DNA from: an uncultured Paracoccaceae bacterium
GTDB taxonomy: Bacteria; Pseudomonadota; Alphaproteobacteria; Rhodobacterales; Rhodobacteraceae
Length of the DNA: 64,000 nt
Direction of reading: 5' to 3'
Assembly: GCA_947496605.1 (NCBI GenBank)
Contig: CANMDF010000001.1
Coordinates: 434,001 to 498,000 of the forward strand
Each line of letters opens with the position of its first letter. Within the stretch, counting starts at the first letter, position 1. A model generated the notes under the pieces. That model had not been told where the DNA came from. It saw only the letters and a program-made list of their open reading frames with translations, and did no database searches. Positions 9,085 through 17,273 of this stretch are shown in pieces. A program made the position numbers and the translations under genes.

Positions 9085-10167
9085 ATGGAAGATTTACCTG
9101 TTCAGAAATCGCACCGCACACCGGGGCGGGCGGCTGGGTCAAACCCGGACGTACGTTTTGACCAGCTGCACTCTGCGGCGGTGGACGATGGATGGGGCAC
9201 AGATGATGACATTCCGGTTCTGCGGACGGAAGTGACAGATGAGGTGGCGCGGTCGGTCATTTCACGCAATACGTCACCGGATTTGTCTTTTGATCGGTCC
9301 ATCAACCCATATCGGGGCTGCGAGCATGGATGCATCTATTGCTTTGCCCGTCCGAGCCATGCGTTCTTGGGGCTGTCCCCGGGGCTGGATTTTGAAACCA
9401 AGCTGATTGCACGGTCTAACGCGGCAGAACAGCTGCGCAAAGAACTGTCCAATTCGCGATATGTGCCGAAGATTCTGGCGATTGGAACCAATACAGACCC
9501 GTATCAACCGATTGAAAAGTCGCGCGAAATCATGCGCGATGTGTTGAGGGTGCTTTCGGAATTCAATCATCCAGTTGGAATCGTCACAAAGGGTACTCTG
9601 ATAGAACGCGATATCGATATTCTGGGTCCAATGGCGGCGAAAGGGCTGACGCGCGTTGGCATTTCGATCACCACGCTTGATCCCAAAACATCGCGAGCGA
9701 TGGAACCGCGTGTGCCACTGCCTGCCGCCCGTCTGCGCACGATCCGACGGTTGACAGATGCGGGCATACCGGTGCGTGTGATGGTGTCCCCGGTGGTGCC
9801 CGCATTGACTGATCATGAGCTGGAAGCGATCTTGGCCGCGGCCAAGGATGCAGGTGCAGTCGCGGCATCTTCGATTGTGTTGCGATTGCCGCGTGAAGTC
9901 TCAGGCTTATTCCGGGAATGGCTTGAAGACTGCTATCCAGACCGCGCCGCACGGGTGATGGGTCGGGTGCGCGAGTTGCATGGCGGCAAGGACTACGATC
10001 CGCAATTTGGGACACGTATGGTTGGCCAAGGGGCGTGGGCTGCCATGATCCGGCAAAGGTTTAAGCTGGCGACACGCAAGCTTGGCCTAGAATCCGCACT
10101 GCCACCTTTAAGAACAGATCTATTTGCGAGGCCTGCACAAAGGGGCGATCAGCTTTCACTCTTTTAG
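9085..10167 (+). CDS. PA0069-type radical SAM protein
   Basis: A 360-residue radical SAM enzyme related to spore photoproduct lyase. The cluster motif CEHGCIYC places the CxxxCxxC cysteines at residues 79, 83 and 86, in the context NPYRGCEHGCIYCFARPSH. Downstream, GTNTDPYQPIE and GIVTKGTLIERD are typical of the PA0069 family. The substrate is unknown. The ATG at 9085 gives an extended N-terminus with TPGRAAGSNPDVRF, typical of this family. It is divergent from the corrinoid operon. Confidence 0.9.
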   Translation: MEDLPVQKSHRTPGRAAGSNPDVRFDQLHSAAVDDGWGTDDDIPVLRTEVTDEVARSVISRNTSPDLSFDRSINPYRGCEHGCIYCFARPSHAFLGLSPGLDFETKLIARSNAAEQLRKELSNSRYVPKILAIGTNTDPYQPIEKSREIMRDVLRVLSEFNHPVGIVTKGTLIERDIDILGPMAAKGLTRVGISITTLDPKTSRAMEPRVPLPAARLRTIRRLTDAGIPVRVMVSPVVPALTDHELEAILAAAKDAGAVAASSIVLRLPREVSGLFREWLEDCYPDRAARVMGRVRELHGGKDYDPQFGTRMVGQGAWAAMIRQRFKLATRKLGLESALPPLRTDLFARPAQRGDQLSLF

Positions 10168-10190
10168 CCGCCGCGCGTGTTGTTGACAAA

Positions 10191-10216
10191 GGAGCCTCCG
10201 GCAGAGGTATTTTCGA
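10191..10216 (+). repeat. Left arm of a Rhodobacteraceae-type intergenic repeat
   Basis: GGAGCCTCCGGC at 10191 runs into AGAGGTATTTTCGAACATGAG. Its reverse complement closely matches 10345-10383 (CTCATGTT, then AAATACCTC and GGAGGC). Similar GC-rich palindromic elements are common between genes in this family. A further related copy lies at 38890. Confidence 0.6.
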
Positions 10217-10305
10217 ACATGAGAAGAATGTTCAGAGTTTCTTAACCGAGGTATTTGATGTTGATTGCGCGGGACAGGCTGAGGAGCCGATGGCCGTAAC
10301 GTGAG

Positions 10306-10345
10306 AAGCCCCGCTTGGTCCTTGGATCGATGCGGGGTTTTCTTT
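10306..10345 (+). terminator. Rho-independent terminator after the radical SAM gene
   Basis: AAGCCCCGC (10306-10314) pairs with GCGGGGTTTT (10332-10341) around a 17-base loop, ending in TTTTCTTTC. It would stop transcription of the upstream gene or of a short RNA starting after it. Confidence 0.75.
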
Positions 10346-10402
10346 CATGTTTCTCATGTTTCTAAATACCTCGGGGGAGGCCGCAGGCCGGGGGCAGCGC
10401 CC
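10345..10402 (-). repeat. Right arm of the intergenic inverted repeat with GC-rich palindrome
   Basis: CTCATGTT, AAATACCTC and GGGGGAGGC mirror the left arm at 10191-10220. They are followed by GGCCGCAGGCCGGGGGCAGC, a GC-rich self-complementary block just past the stop of the homocysteine methyltransferase gene. It has the look of a REP-like dispersed element. Confidence 0.55.
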
Positions 10403-10415
10403 CTTGCCCTTTTTC

Positions 10416-11444
10416 TTATGCCCGCCGCCGTCGCCCGCGTCGTGGTGATGCTGCCGGACCTGCACCATCAGTTCCATCCGACGCCGATGAAAACGCGCCA
10501 AGTGCAGCGGTAATTGCATCAAGCTTCGGTCGTGTGCCCTTGGGGCGTGTTTCCAGCGCGTGTCGCATCGCACGCAGGTGTTCGGGCGTTGTCCCACAAC
10601 ACCCGCCGATGATTGTCGCACCGCAATCACGGGCGAGAACGGCGTAGTCGGCCATCAGCGCAGGGGTGCCGTCATAGTGGATGTGGCCGTCATGGTACTT
10701 TGGGATCCCCGCATTTCCCTTTGCAATCAGTGGAAGTGTCGGTCCTGCAGCAGCGAAACCAAGCACTGTGCGTAACAGATCAGATGCGCCAACACCGCAA
10801 TTTGCGCCAAAGGCAACGGGTTGGTTGCTAAGCTTGCCAACCTTCTTGACCATATCCGCCGAGGTCAGCCCCATCATCGTGCGCCCCGCGGTATCAAAGC
10901 TCATCGTGCCGCACCACGGTATGTCGGCCAGTGCAAAGGCCTCTGCGGCGGCTGCAAATTCTTCTGGCGCGCTGATCGTTTCGACCCATGCGACATCAGC
11001 ACCACCGGCTTTCAGCCCTTCAGCTTGCTCATGGAACATTTCAACCGCGATTTCATGGGTAAGGGTGCCCATTGGTGCCATAATCTCACCTGTGGGTCCG
11101 ACGGACCCTGCAACCACAATGGTGCGACCTGATGCGTCTGCCACGTTGCGCCCCAGTTCGGCGGCGGCTTTGTTCAGTTCTAAGACGCGCCCTTCAGCGC
11201 CGTGCAGTTTCAATCGCGATGCATTGGCACCAAAGCTGTTTGTCAGGAAGATATCGCTGCCGGCATCCGCAGCACCTTTATAAAGCGCCGTGATCTTGGC
11301 AGTCTCTTCGACATTCCACATCTCGGGCGCGTCGCCTGACATCAACCCCATGTTGAACAGGTTCGTACCGGTGGCGCCATCTGCCATCAACCAATCGCGT
11401 GTTTTCAGAAGGGTTGAGAGTGCATCGGCCATGGTGATGTCCAT
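10416..11444 (-). CDS. bmt: Homocysteine S-methyltransferase (betaine-homocysteine methyltransferase type)
   Basis: 342 residues with an (alpha/beta)8 homocysteine-methyltransferase fold. ADGATGTNLF near residue 21 and the zinc cysteines in GANCGVG (Cys216) and GGCCGT (Cys282, Cys283) are all present. Annotated relatives are called betaine-homocysteine methyltransferases. In roseobacters this type supplies the homocysteine module of the split B12-dependent methionine synthase. A corrinoid protein gene nearby fits that role. The start could also be the ATG at 11432 (MADALST). The C-terminus is unusually arginine-rich (RRGRRRR). Confidence 0.9.
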   Translation of the reverse strand: MDITMADALSTLLKTRDWLMADGATGTNLFNMGLMSGDAPEMWNVEETAKITALYKGAADAGSDIFLTNSFGANASRLKLHGAEGRVLELNKAAAELGRNVADASGRTIVVAGSVGPTGEIMAPMGTLTHEIAVEMFHEQAEGLKAGGADVAWVETISAPEEFAAAAEAFALADIPWCGTMSFDTAGRTMMGLTSADMVKKVGKLSNQPVAFGANCGVGASDLLRTVLGFAAAGPTLPLIAKGNAGIPKYHDGHIHYDGTPALMADYAVLARDCGATIIGGCCGTTPEHLRAMRHALETRPKGTRPKLDAITAALGAFSSASDGTDGAGPAASPRRGRRRRA

Positions 11445-11526
11445 TCTTTAAGGTATGCAGTCCGTTTTCATGTTTAGCGGCGATCTGCAAACCCAAAGCA
11501 TGCATCTTAATTATGCATAAAATGAT

Positions 11527-11553
11527 AAAACCGCGCCGGACGGGCGCGGTTTT
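11527..11553 (-). terminator. Terminator of the zeta-subunit gene
   Basis: AAACCGCGCC pairs with GGCGCGGTTT (10 bp, 5-base loop). On the minus strand it is followed by a T-rich tract (ATCATTTTATG), just downstream of the DUF1476 stop codon. Confidence 0.88.
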
Positions 11554-11582
11554 GCAGTCTTAGGTAGGGTGAAGCGGGGGGT

Positions 11583-11897
11583 TTAGACTTCGTCCATCAA
11601 CTGTGCTTTGGCCTCTGCCATCAAAGCAGCCATTTTGGCACGGATCGTTGCCTCATCGGCTTTGTCGCCCAGATCGCCGGATACTTTGCGGTAAACGTCT
11701 TCGTGGCCTGCTTCTTCAAAATCGGCCTTGATCACCTCTTTGGCGTATTCAGCAGCAGCATCGCCGTCTTTCCCCATCAGATCAGCCGCCCAAAGGCCTA
11801 ACAACTTGTTGCGGCGGGCTTCGGCTTTGAACTGCATTTCTGCGTCATGGGCGAATTTGTTTTCAAAGGCGTTTTCGCGGTCGTCAAAGGTGCTCAT
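11583..11897 (-). CDS. F1F0-ATPase inhibitor, zeta subunit (DUF1476)
   Basis: 104 residues starting MSTFDDRENAFENKFAHDAE, then ARRNKLLGLWAADLMG. This is the DUF1476 family, whose Paracoccus member is the zeta subunit that inhibits ATP hydrolysis by inserting its N-terminus into F1. The start at 11897 has GGAG at good spacing and matches the conserved N-terminus. It is transcribed alone, away from any atp operon and divergent from purC. Confidence 0.92.
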   Translation of the reverse strand: MSTFDDRENAFENKFAHDAEMQFKAEARRNKLLGLWAADLMGKDGDAAAEYAKEVIKADFEEAGHEDVYRKVSGDLGDKADEATIRAKMAALMAEAKAQLMDEV

Positions 11898-12033
11898 GGG
11901 TTTGGTCTCCGGATTGGAACTACTGTTACCCATGATATGCCCATCCGGGTGCTTGCCCGCAAGGGGGGCTTGCACTATGACGCGCATATGACACGGTCCA
12001 AGGCGGACCGGGCGCTTGGGGCAAGGGGTCAGC

Positions 12034-12798
12034 ATGGCACGCCGTAAAATGGTTTATGAAGGCAAAGCAAAGATTCTCTATGAGGGTCCAGAGCCGGGGA
12101 CATTTGTTCAGTATTTCAAGGACGATGCGACCGCTTTCAACGCTGAAAAGAAAGAAGTCATCGAAGGCAAAGGCGTTTTGAACAACCGCTTGTCTGAGTT
12201 CTTTATGACCGGTCTGGCGAACCTTGGAATTCCTACGCATTTCATCAAACGCCTGAATATGCGCGAACAGCTGATCCGTCAGGCCGAGATTATTCCGCTT
12301 GAGGTCATCGTGCGCAATTTTGCGGCTGGCACTATGGCCAAACGGATGGGCATGGAAGAGGGCACAGCCCTGCCGCGCCCCATCGTCGAGTTTTCTTACA
12401 AAGACGACGGCCTTGGCGACCCGCTGGTGCCTGAGGAATATATCATTGCATTTGGTTGGGCCTCGCAGCAGGAAATGGACGATATCGTCAGCCTTGCTTT
12501 GCGCGTGAACGACTGGATGTCTGGCGTGATGTTTGGTGTTGGGATCAAACTTGTTGATTTCAAAATCGAAATCGGCCGCGTCTGGGACAATGATTTCCAA
12601 CGCCTGATCCTTGCCGATGAGATTAGCCCAGATAGCTGCCGTTTGTGGGACATTGAGACAGGTCAAAAGCTAGACAAAGATGTCTTCCGCCGCGATCTGG
12701 GCAACCTGACTGATGCCTATACCGAGGTCGCGAAGCGTTTGGGCGTCATGCCATCAAACGTGACCCACGCCAACACCAAGCCAACACTGATCAACTAA
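12034..12798 (+). CDS. purC: Phosphoribosylaminoimidazole-succinocarboxamide synthase
   Basis: Ligates aspartate to CAIR to give SAICAR. 254 residues from an ATG at 12034 ([18 protein letters not shown]). Motifs visible include the ATP-binding N-terminus, the NNRLSEFFM stretch, [13 protein letters not shown] and [21 protein letters not shown] tract precedes the start. It is followed at 15 bases by purS, forming purC-purS-purQ. Confidence 0.97.
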   Translation: MARRKMVYEGKAKILYEGPEPGTFVQYFKDDATAFNAEKKEVIEGKGVLNNRLSEFFMTGLANLGIPTHFIKRLNMREQLIRQAEIIPLEVIVRNFAAGTMAKRMGMEEGTALPRPIVEFSYKDDGLGDPLVPEEYIIAFGWASQQEMDDIVSLALRVNDWMSGVMFGVGIKLVDFKIEIGRVWDNDFQRLILADEISPDSCRLWDIETGQKLDKDVFRRDLGNLTDAYTEVAKRLGVMPSNVTHANTKPTLIN

Positions 12799-12813
12799 AA
12801 GGACCGCACTCCG

Positions 12814-13044
12814 ATGAAAGCCCGCGTACATGTGATGTTGAAAAATGGCGTTCTGGACCCTCAAGGCGAGGCTGTGCGCCACGCGCTTGGCAGCCTTGGA
12901 TTTGATGGGGTAGAAGGCGTGCGTCAGGGCAAGGTCATTGAGCTTGATCTGGCAGATGGCACATCTGAGGCCACAATTGGCGAGATGTGTGAAAAACTGC
13001 TCGCGAATACTGTTATCGAAAGCTACCGCGTCGAGGTGCTGTGA
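12814..13044 (+). CDS. purS: FGAM synthase subunit PurS
   Basis: 76-residue small subunit that joins PurQ and PurL in the FGAM synthase complex. [20 protein letters not shown] and the ending [10 protein letters not shown] are typical. Its stop overlaps the purQ start (TGATG). Confidence 0.96.
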   Translation: MKARVHVMLKNGVLDPQGEAVRHALGSLGFDGVEGVRQGKVIELDLADGTSEATIGEMCEKLLANTVIESYRVEVL

Positions 13045-13712
13045 TGCGTGCAGCGGTTATCGTATTTCCCGGATCCAACTGTGATCGTGACATGGCGGTC
13101 GCGTTGAAGGCCGCAGGTGCGGATGTTTCGATGGTGTGGCACAAAGACGCCAGCTTGCCTGATGGCGTTGATCTGGTGGCGGTTCCGGGCGGTTTTTCGT
13201 TTGGTGACTACCTGCGCTGTGGGGCGATCGCAGCGCAATCCCCGATTTGCAAGGCTGTCGTGGCCCATGCTGAACGCGGCGGCTATGTCTTGGGCGTTTG
13301 CAATGGCTTTCAGGTTCTGACTGAAACAGGGCTTCTTCCGGGCGCTTTGATGCGCAATGCAAACCTTAAATTCATCTGCAAGGCTGTTGATTTAAAAGTA
13401 GAAACATCTGCTTCCGCGTTTACAGAAGGATACAACGCCGGTGATATGGTTGGCTATCCGGTGGCGCACCACGATGGTAATTACACGGTGGACGAAGCAA
13501 ATTTAGCGGCCTTGAAGGGCGAAGACCGCATTGCCTTTACTTACGGTGATAACCCAAACGGATCAGTGGCTGACATTGCAGGTGTTCTGTCCAAGAACCG
13601 CCGCGTTCTTGGCATGATGCCCCACCCAGAACGCGCCGTTGATGCGGGACACGGTGGAACAGACGGACAGGCGCTTTTCCGCGGGCTGATCGGCGAATTC
13701 GCGCAGGCCTGA
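13044..13712 (+). CDS. purQ: FGAM synthase glutaminase subunit PurQ
   Basis: Class I glutamine amidotransferase that supplies ammonia to PurL. 222 residues. [15 protein letters not shown] and the nucleophile region [11 protein letters not shown] are visible, as is the catalytic His in [10 protein letters not shown]. An in-frame GTG lies at 13041, but the ATG at 13044 is preferred because it overlaps the purS stop by one base. purL is not in the window. Confidence 0.97.
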   Translation: MRAAVIVFPGSNCDRDMAVALKAAGADVSMVWHKDASLPDGVDLVAVPGGFSFGDYLRCGAIAAQSPICKAVVAHAERGGYVLGVCNGFQVLTETGLLPGALMRNANLKFICKAVDLKVETSASAFTEGYNAGDMVGYPVAHHDGNYTVDEANLAALKGEDRIAFTYGDNPNGSVADIAGVLSKNRRVLGMMPHPERAVDAGHGGTDGQALFRGLIGEFAQA

Positions 13713-13756
13713 TTACGCTGCTTGCCGCAACGCAGGCAGCGCCGTAAACTGCGCAC

Positions 13757-15511
13757 ATGTTTGGAACCAAAAGCTTAAAAGGCGGCAAGAAACGCGGCAG
13801 ATGGTATCTGCGGCTGGCCGTTCTTGTGATCAGCCTTTTGGCCGTGATCGTGATTTACGTTTCAAACCAGCTTTTGACCCAACGCTTTACCGAAACGATC
13901 AGCAACCGATCCGAAGTGCGGCTGGCACTTTATGTCACCAACCTGATGAATGAGTTGCAGCGAAATTCGGTTGTGCCTCAGTTGTTGTCGCGTGATCCAG
14001 AATTGATCAAAGCATTGGAAGACAAAGATTATTCCCAATCGACTGCGCGGCTTTTGTCATTTGTCGATGAGATTGGCGCGGCGTCTTTGACGATGCTTGA
14101 TCGCGATGGACGTGCGGTTGCTGCGACGGACCGCGATCAAATTGGTGTAGATCACCGCAACACGCCATATTTTGTTGATGCGCTGCGCAACAATCAGACG
14201 GTCTATACAACCTATCTGCATGAAGACGGCGGGTATGACTATGTCTACTCTCGTCAGATCGAAGTGGCGGGCGAACTGCTTGGTGTGATCATGGTTGAGG
14301 TTGACGGCCTTAAACTCGAATCCGGCTGGGCAGGGGTGTCTGATGCTGTGCTGGTGATGGACAGTGAAGGCACGATCATTATGGCGACCGAGCCGCGCTG
14401 GCGTGGTTTGGTCGAGGAAGAAGCACTTGCGCGGCAATCCGCGCCGTCGGCTATTGAGCGGGCGATCCGTGCCACCCAAGGTTGGGCTGCTTTGCCTGCA
14501 GATGCTTATTTGCGCGGCGAGGCTGTCTTGCGGCGCGAAATGCGCATTCCGCATCAGGGATGGCGGATGGTCAGCTATACGACCTACGCGTCAGTGCGCG
14601 AACGCGTGAATGGTATCTTAGCGCTTGAAGTCATGGGATTCGCGATCCTGTTGGCGCTAGTGTTCTGGTTTGCATCACGGCGCACTGCATCACGATTGGT
14701 CTTTTTCCAACGTGAGTCAGCAGAGCTTCGCGCATTGAACCGCAGGCTACAGCGAGAAATTGCCGAACGCGAAAAGGTCGAAAAGACACTGGAAGTGGCT
14801 GAACAAACGATTGCGCAATCGTCGAAACTGGCTGCGTTGGGCGAAATGTCAGCGGCTGTGAGCCACGAATTAAACCAACCCTTGGCTGCGATGAAAACCT
14901 ATTTGGCTGGTGCCCGTCTTTTGCTGCAACGCGAACGGCCCGAAGAGGCGCTATCGTCGTTCCAGCGTATCGATGATTTGCTTGAACGCATGGGCGCAAT
15001 TACACGGCAGTTGAAGTCTTATGCACGTAAGGGGTCACAAGCGTTTGAGCCAGTAGATACAAGGGCTGCGGTCTCAACCGCGCTGGCGCTGATGGAGCCG
15101 CAATTAAAGACGCGTGCTGTGAATATCATCCGTACATTGCCCAATGAACCGGTGATGATCATGGGCGACCGGCTGCGGCTAGAGCAGGTGATCATCAACC
15201 TCTTGCGCAACGCACTGGATGCAACCAAATCAGCGGCCAATCCAACTGTTGAGATATTGCTGGCTGCTGGTGATATCGTCAGCATTCAAATTCGCGATAA
15301 CGGCGAGGGCATTGAAAATCTCGATGAGTTGTTCGAGCCGTTTTACACGACCAAACAGCCGGGTGATGGCGTCGGCCTTGGGCTTGCTATCTCGTCCGGC
15401 ATCGTAAACGATTTAGGTGGGCGCCTGACTGCACGCAATGCGGTTGATGGCGGGGCTATATTTGAGGTGCAACTGCCAACCATAAGGCAGGATGTCGCCG
15501 CGGCAGAGTAA
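13757..15511 (+). CDS. DctB-type sensor histidine kinase
   Basis: 584 residues. Transmembrane helix 1 is about residues 17-38, a long periplasmic double-PAS-like sensor spans about 40-285, and helix 2 is about 287-306. A coiled coil (315-350) leads to HisKA with AAVSHELNQPLAAMKTY (His370) and an HATPase domain with NLLRNALDATK and GDGVGLGLAIS. The sensor resembles DctB, which senses C4-dicarboxylates. It is followed 11 bases later by its DctD-like regulator. No dctPQM or dctA is in the window, so the signal is inferred. Confidence 0.88.
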   Translation: MFGTKSLKGGKKRGRWYLRLAVLVISLLAVIVIYVSNQLLTQRFTETISNRSEVRLALYVTNLMNELQRNSVVPQLLSRDPELIKALEDKDYSQSTARLLSFVDEIGAASLTMLDRDGRAVAATDRDQIGVDHRNTPYFVDALRNNQTVYTTYLHEDGGYDYVYSRQIEVAGELLGVIMVEVDGLKLESGWAGVSDAVLVMDSEGTIIMATEPRWRGLVEEEALARQSAPSAIERAIRATQGWAALPADAYLRGEAVLRREMRIPHQGWRMVSYTTYASVRERVNGILALEVMGFAILLALVFWFASRRTASRLVFFQRESAELRALNRRLQREIAEREKVEKTLEVAEQTIAQSSKLAALGEMSAAVSHELNQPLAAMKTYLAGARLLLQRERPEEALSSFQRIDDLLERMGAITRQLKSYARKGSQAFEPVDTRAAVSTALALMEPQLKTRAVNIIRTLPNEPVMIMGDRLRLEQVIINLLRNALDATKSAANPTVEILLAAGDIVSIQIRDNGEGIENLDELFEPFYTTKQPGDGVGLGLAISSGIVNDLGGRLTARNAVDGGAIFEVQLPTIRQDVAAAE

Positions 15512-15522
15512 GGAAAAAGATC

Positions 15523-16854
15523 ATGAGCAAGGCCATGAAGATCGCGATCGTCGATGACGAAAAAGATATGCGTCAGTCGATTTCTCAGTGGTTGGCACTG
15601 TCTGGGTTCGACACAGAGACCTTTGCATCAGCGGAAGATGCGTTGAAAGGGTTGGGCAACGATTATCCAGGTATCGTCGTCAGCGATATCAAGATGCCCG
15701 GTATGGATGGCATGCAGTTTTTGAAGAAACTCAAGGGTGTTGACAGCTCTTTGCCCGTTATCATGATTACCGGCCATGGCGATGTGCCGATGGCGGTTGA
15801 GGCGATGCGCGTCGGTGCTTTCGATTTTCTGGAAAAGCCATTCAACCCTGATCGCATGACAGAGCTTGCGAAAAAGGCCACAAATGCGCGTCGTTTGACC
15901 TTAGACAATCGCGCTTTGCGCAAAGAGCTCTCGGACGGTTCGGCACTGATCAAAAAACTGATTGGGCAATCTCCTCCGATGGAACGTCTGAAAGAGGACA
16001 TTCTGGATTTGGGGCAAGCTGACGGTCATGTCCTTGTCGAAGGAGAGACGGGAACAGGCAAAACCCTTGTCGCCCACGCGCTGCATGCGGTTGGTGCGCG
16101 TGCGAACAAGAAATTCGTTTTGCTTAGCTGTTCGGCCTATGACGAAGAAACACTGGGTCGCATCATCTTTGGCCCAGCCCGCGATGATGAACCGATCCCT
16201 GCCATCGAAGAGGCTCGTGGCGGCACGCTGGTGCTCGAAGATATCGAAGCGCTCAGCCATACCCTTCAGGCCCGTTTGCTGACCGCGATCAATAACCAAG
16301 GTACACCTGCTGAGACGCGCATCGTCGCGATCTGTAACCTACAAGAGCAAGACCAGACTTGTGAAAGCGTCCTGCGCTCTGATCTGTTCTACCGGCTTGC
16401 GGCATTGCGTATTACTGTCCCGCCGTTGCGCCAGCGCGGTGAGGATATTCTGGCGCTCTTTACCCGTCTGGGTGAACAGTTTGCTGATGAATACGGCTGT
16501 GATGCCCCCGAGGTGAGCGCACAAGAGGCAGCCCAGCTGCTGCAGGCGCCTTGGCCTGGGAATGTACGTCAGCTGATCAACGTGGCCGAACGCGCCGTGC
16601 TGCAAAACCGTCGCGGGACAGGGTCCATTGCTTCCTTGCTGATGGCTGACACCGAAGAAATGAAGCCTGCAATGACGACCGAAGGCAAACCGCTGAAGGA
16701 ATTTGTTGAAGCGTTTGAACGGATGCTGATCGACAACACGATGCGCCGCCACAAAGGGTCGATCGTGTCGGTGATGGATGAATTATGCCTGCCGCGGCGT
16801 ACTTTGAACGAGAAAATGGCGAAATACGGATTGCAACGGTCAGACTATCTCTGA
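15523..16854 (+). CDS. DctD-like response regulator lacking the GAFTGA motif
   Basis: 443 residues: a receiver with phospho-acceptor Asp55, an AAA+ domain with Walker A GETGTGKT (174-181) and Walker B GGTLVLEDIE (233-242), an arginine-finger region RSDLFYRL, and a C-terminal Fis-like helix-turn-helix. The L1 loop where sigma-54 activators carry GAFTGA is replaced by FGPARDDEPIPAIEEA (about 216-231). GAFTGA contacts sigma-54, so this protein probably does not activate that holoenzyme. It may work with another sigma factor, as the GAFTGA-less NtrC of Rhodobacter capsulatus does. It is cotranscribed with the kinase. Confidence 0.88.
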   Translation: MSKAMKIAIVDDEKDMRQSISQWLALSGFDTETFASAEDALKGLGNDYPGIVVSDIKMPGMDGMQFLKKLKGVDSSLPVIMITGHGDVPMAVEAMRVGAFDFLEKPFNPDRMTELAKKATNARRLTLDNRALRKELSDGSALIKKLIGQSPPMERLKEDILDLGQADGHVLVEGETGTGKTLVAHALHAVGARANKKFVLLSCSAYDEETLGRIIFGPARDDEPIPAIEEARGGTLVLEDIEALSHTLQARLLTAINNQGTPAETRIVAICNLQEQDQTCESVLRSDLFYRLAALRITVPPLRQRGEDILALFTRLGEQFADEYGCDAPEVSAQEAAQLLQAPWPGNVRQLINVAERAVLQNRRGTGSIASLLMADTEEMKPAMTTEGKPLKEFVEAFERMLIDNTMRRHKGSIVSVMDELCLPRRTLNEKMAKYGLQRSDYL

Positions 16855-16884
16855 TCACCTTCACGATAAAATCGCTTTCAGATC

Positions 16885-16925
16885 AGGCAGTTTGCACGGA
16901 ACCACTTGTGCAGACTGCCTTTCGT
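16885..16925 (+). terminator. Terminator of the dctBD-like operon
   Basis: A 13-bp stem with one wobble: AGGCAGTTTGCAC (16885-16897) with GTGCAGACTGCCT (16908-16920), 10-base loop, followed by TTCG. It lies 30 bases after the regulator stop codon. The T-run is weak. Confidence 0.7.
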
Positions 16926-17273
16926 CCCTTATGTATAAGATACGGATGCTCGCGCAGCAGTTGCGCGGTGACATCCGATAGAGATTCTCTGTTTCGCATT
17001 TGGTCATATATCAAAGCAAAACAGCTGATTTGATCCTTCGGGATCAGGAGAACGCCACGGATCGCGCGACACCGCCGACCGGGCCATGAACGGGCCTTGC
17101 CAGACAAGGTCGGAGCAGAAACGCGATGCAAAGCGCGCAAAAATATAGGCAAGATGCAGGCGCCCCAAGGGGTGCTGGCACTGTCCGCGCGCAACAGATC
17201 GCCTTAAATAGACATGTAACACGGACAACCGCGCCTCCAGGGGCGCCGCCGGGGTTATGTGCGAACGGACACA
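16926..17273 (+). promoter_or_regulatory. Long structured leader of rne
   Basis: Nearly 350 bases without a gene precede rne. At least three hairpins are visible. TGATCC-TTCG-GGATCA (17031-17046) has a stable C(UUCG)G tetraloop. A GC-rich hairpin lies at 17160-17175 (CGCCCC...GGGGTG), and GCGCC...GGCGC at 17231-17246. In E. coli the rne 5' leader hairpins mediate feedback by RNase E on its own mRNA; a similar role here is inference. No coding frame in this stretch looks real. Confidence 0.5.

Larger units (their letters stand above)
10183..10345 (+). ncRNA. Candidate small RNA with its own promoter and terminator
   Basis: A consensus TTGACA (10183-10188) sits 15 bases after the radical SAM gene, with AT-rich TATTTT 19 bases on (10208-10213) as a weak -10. 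The stretch ends in a terminator at 10306-10345. Transcription from about 10220 would give an RNA of about 125 bases. The only frame inside is 13 codons from 10257 and looks incidental. It is also flanked by an inverted repeat, so it could instead be a repeat element. Inference only. Confidence 0.35.

Noticed and set aside
10257-10298. A 13-codon frame before the terminator at 10306, resembling a leader peptide
   Set aside because: No downstream plus-strand gene for attenuation exists until purC, 1.7 kb away, and no codon bias for one amino acid.
11445-11526. Possible SAM-II riboswitch before the homocysteine methyltransferase
   Set aside because: A GCTAAA is present, but the pairing and the GATTTAA-type core needed for SAM-II are not.
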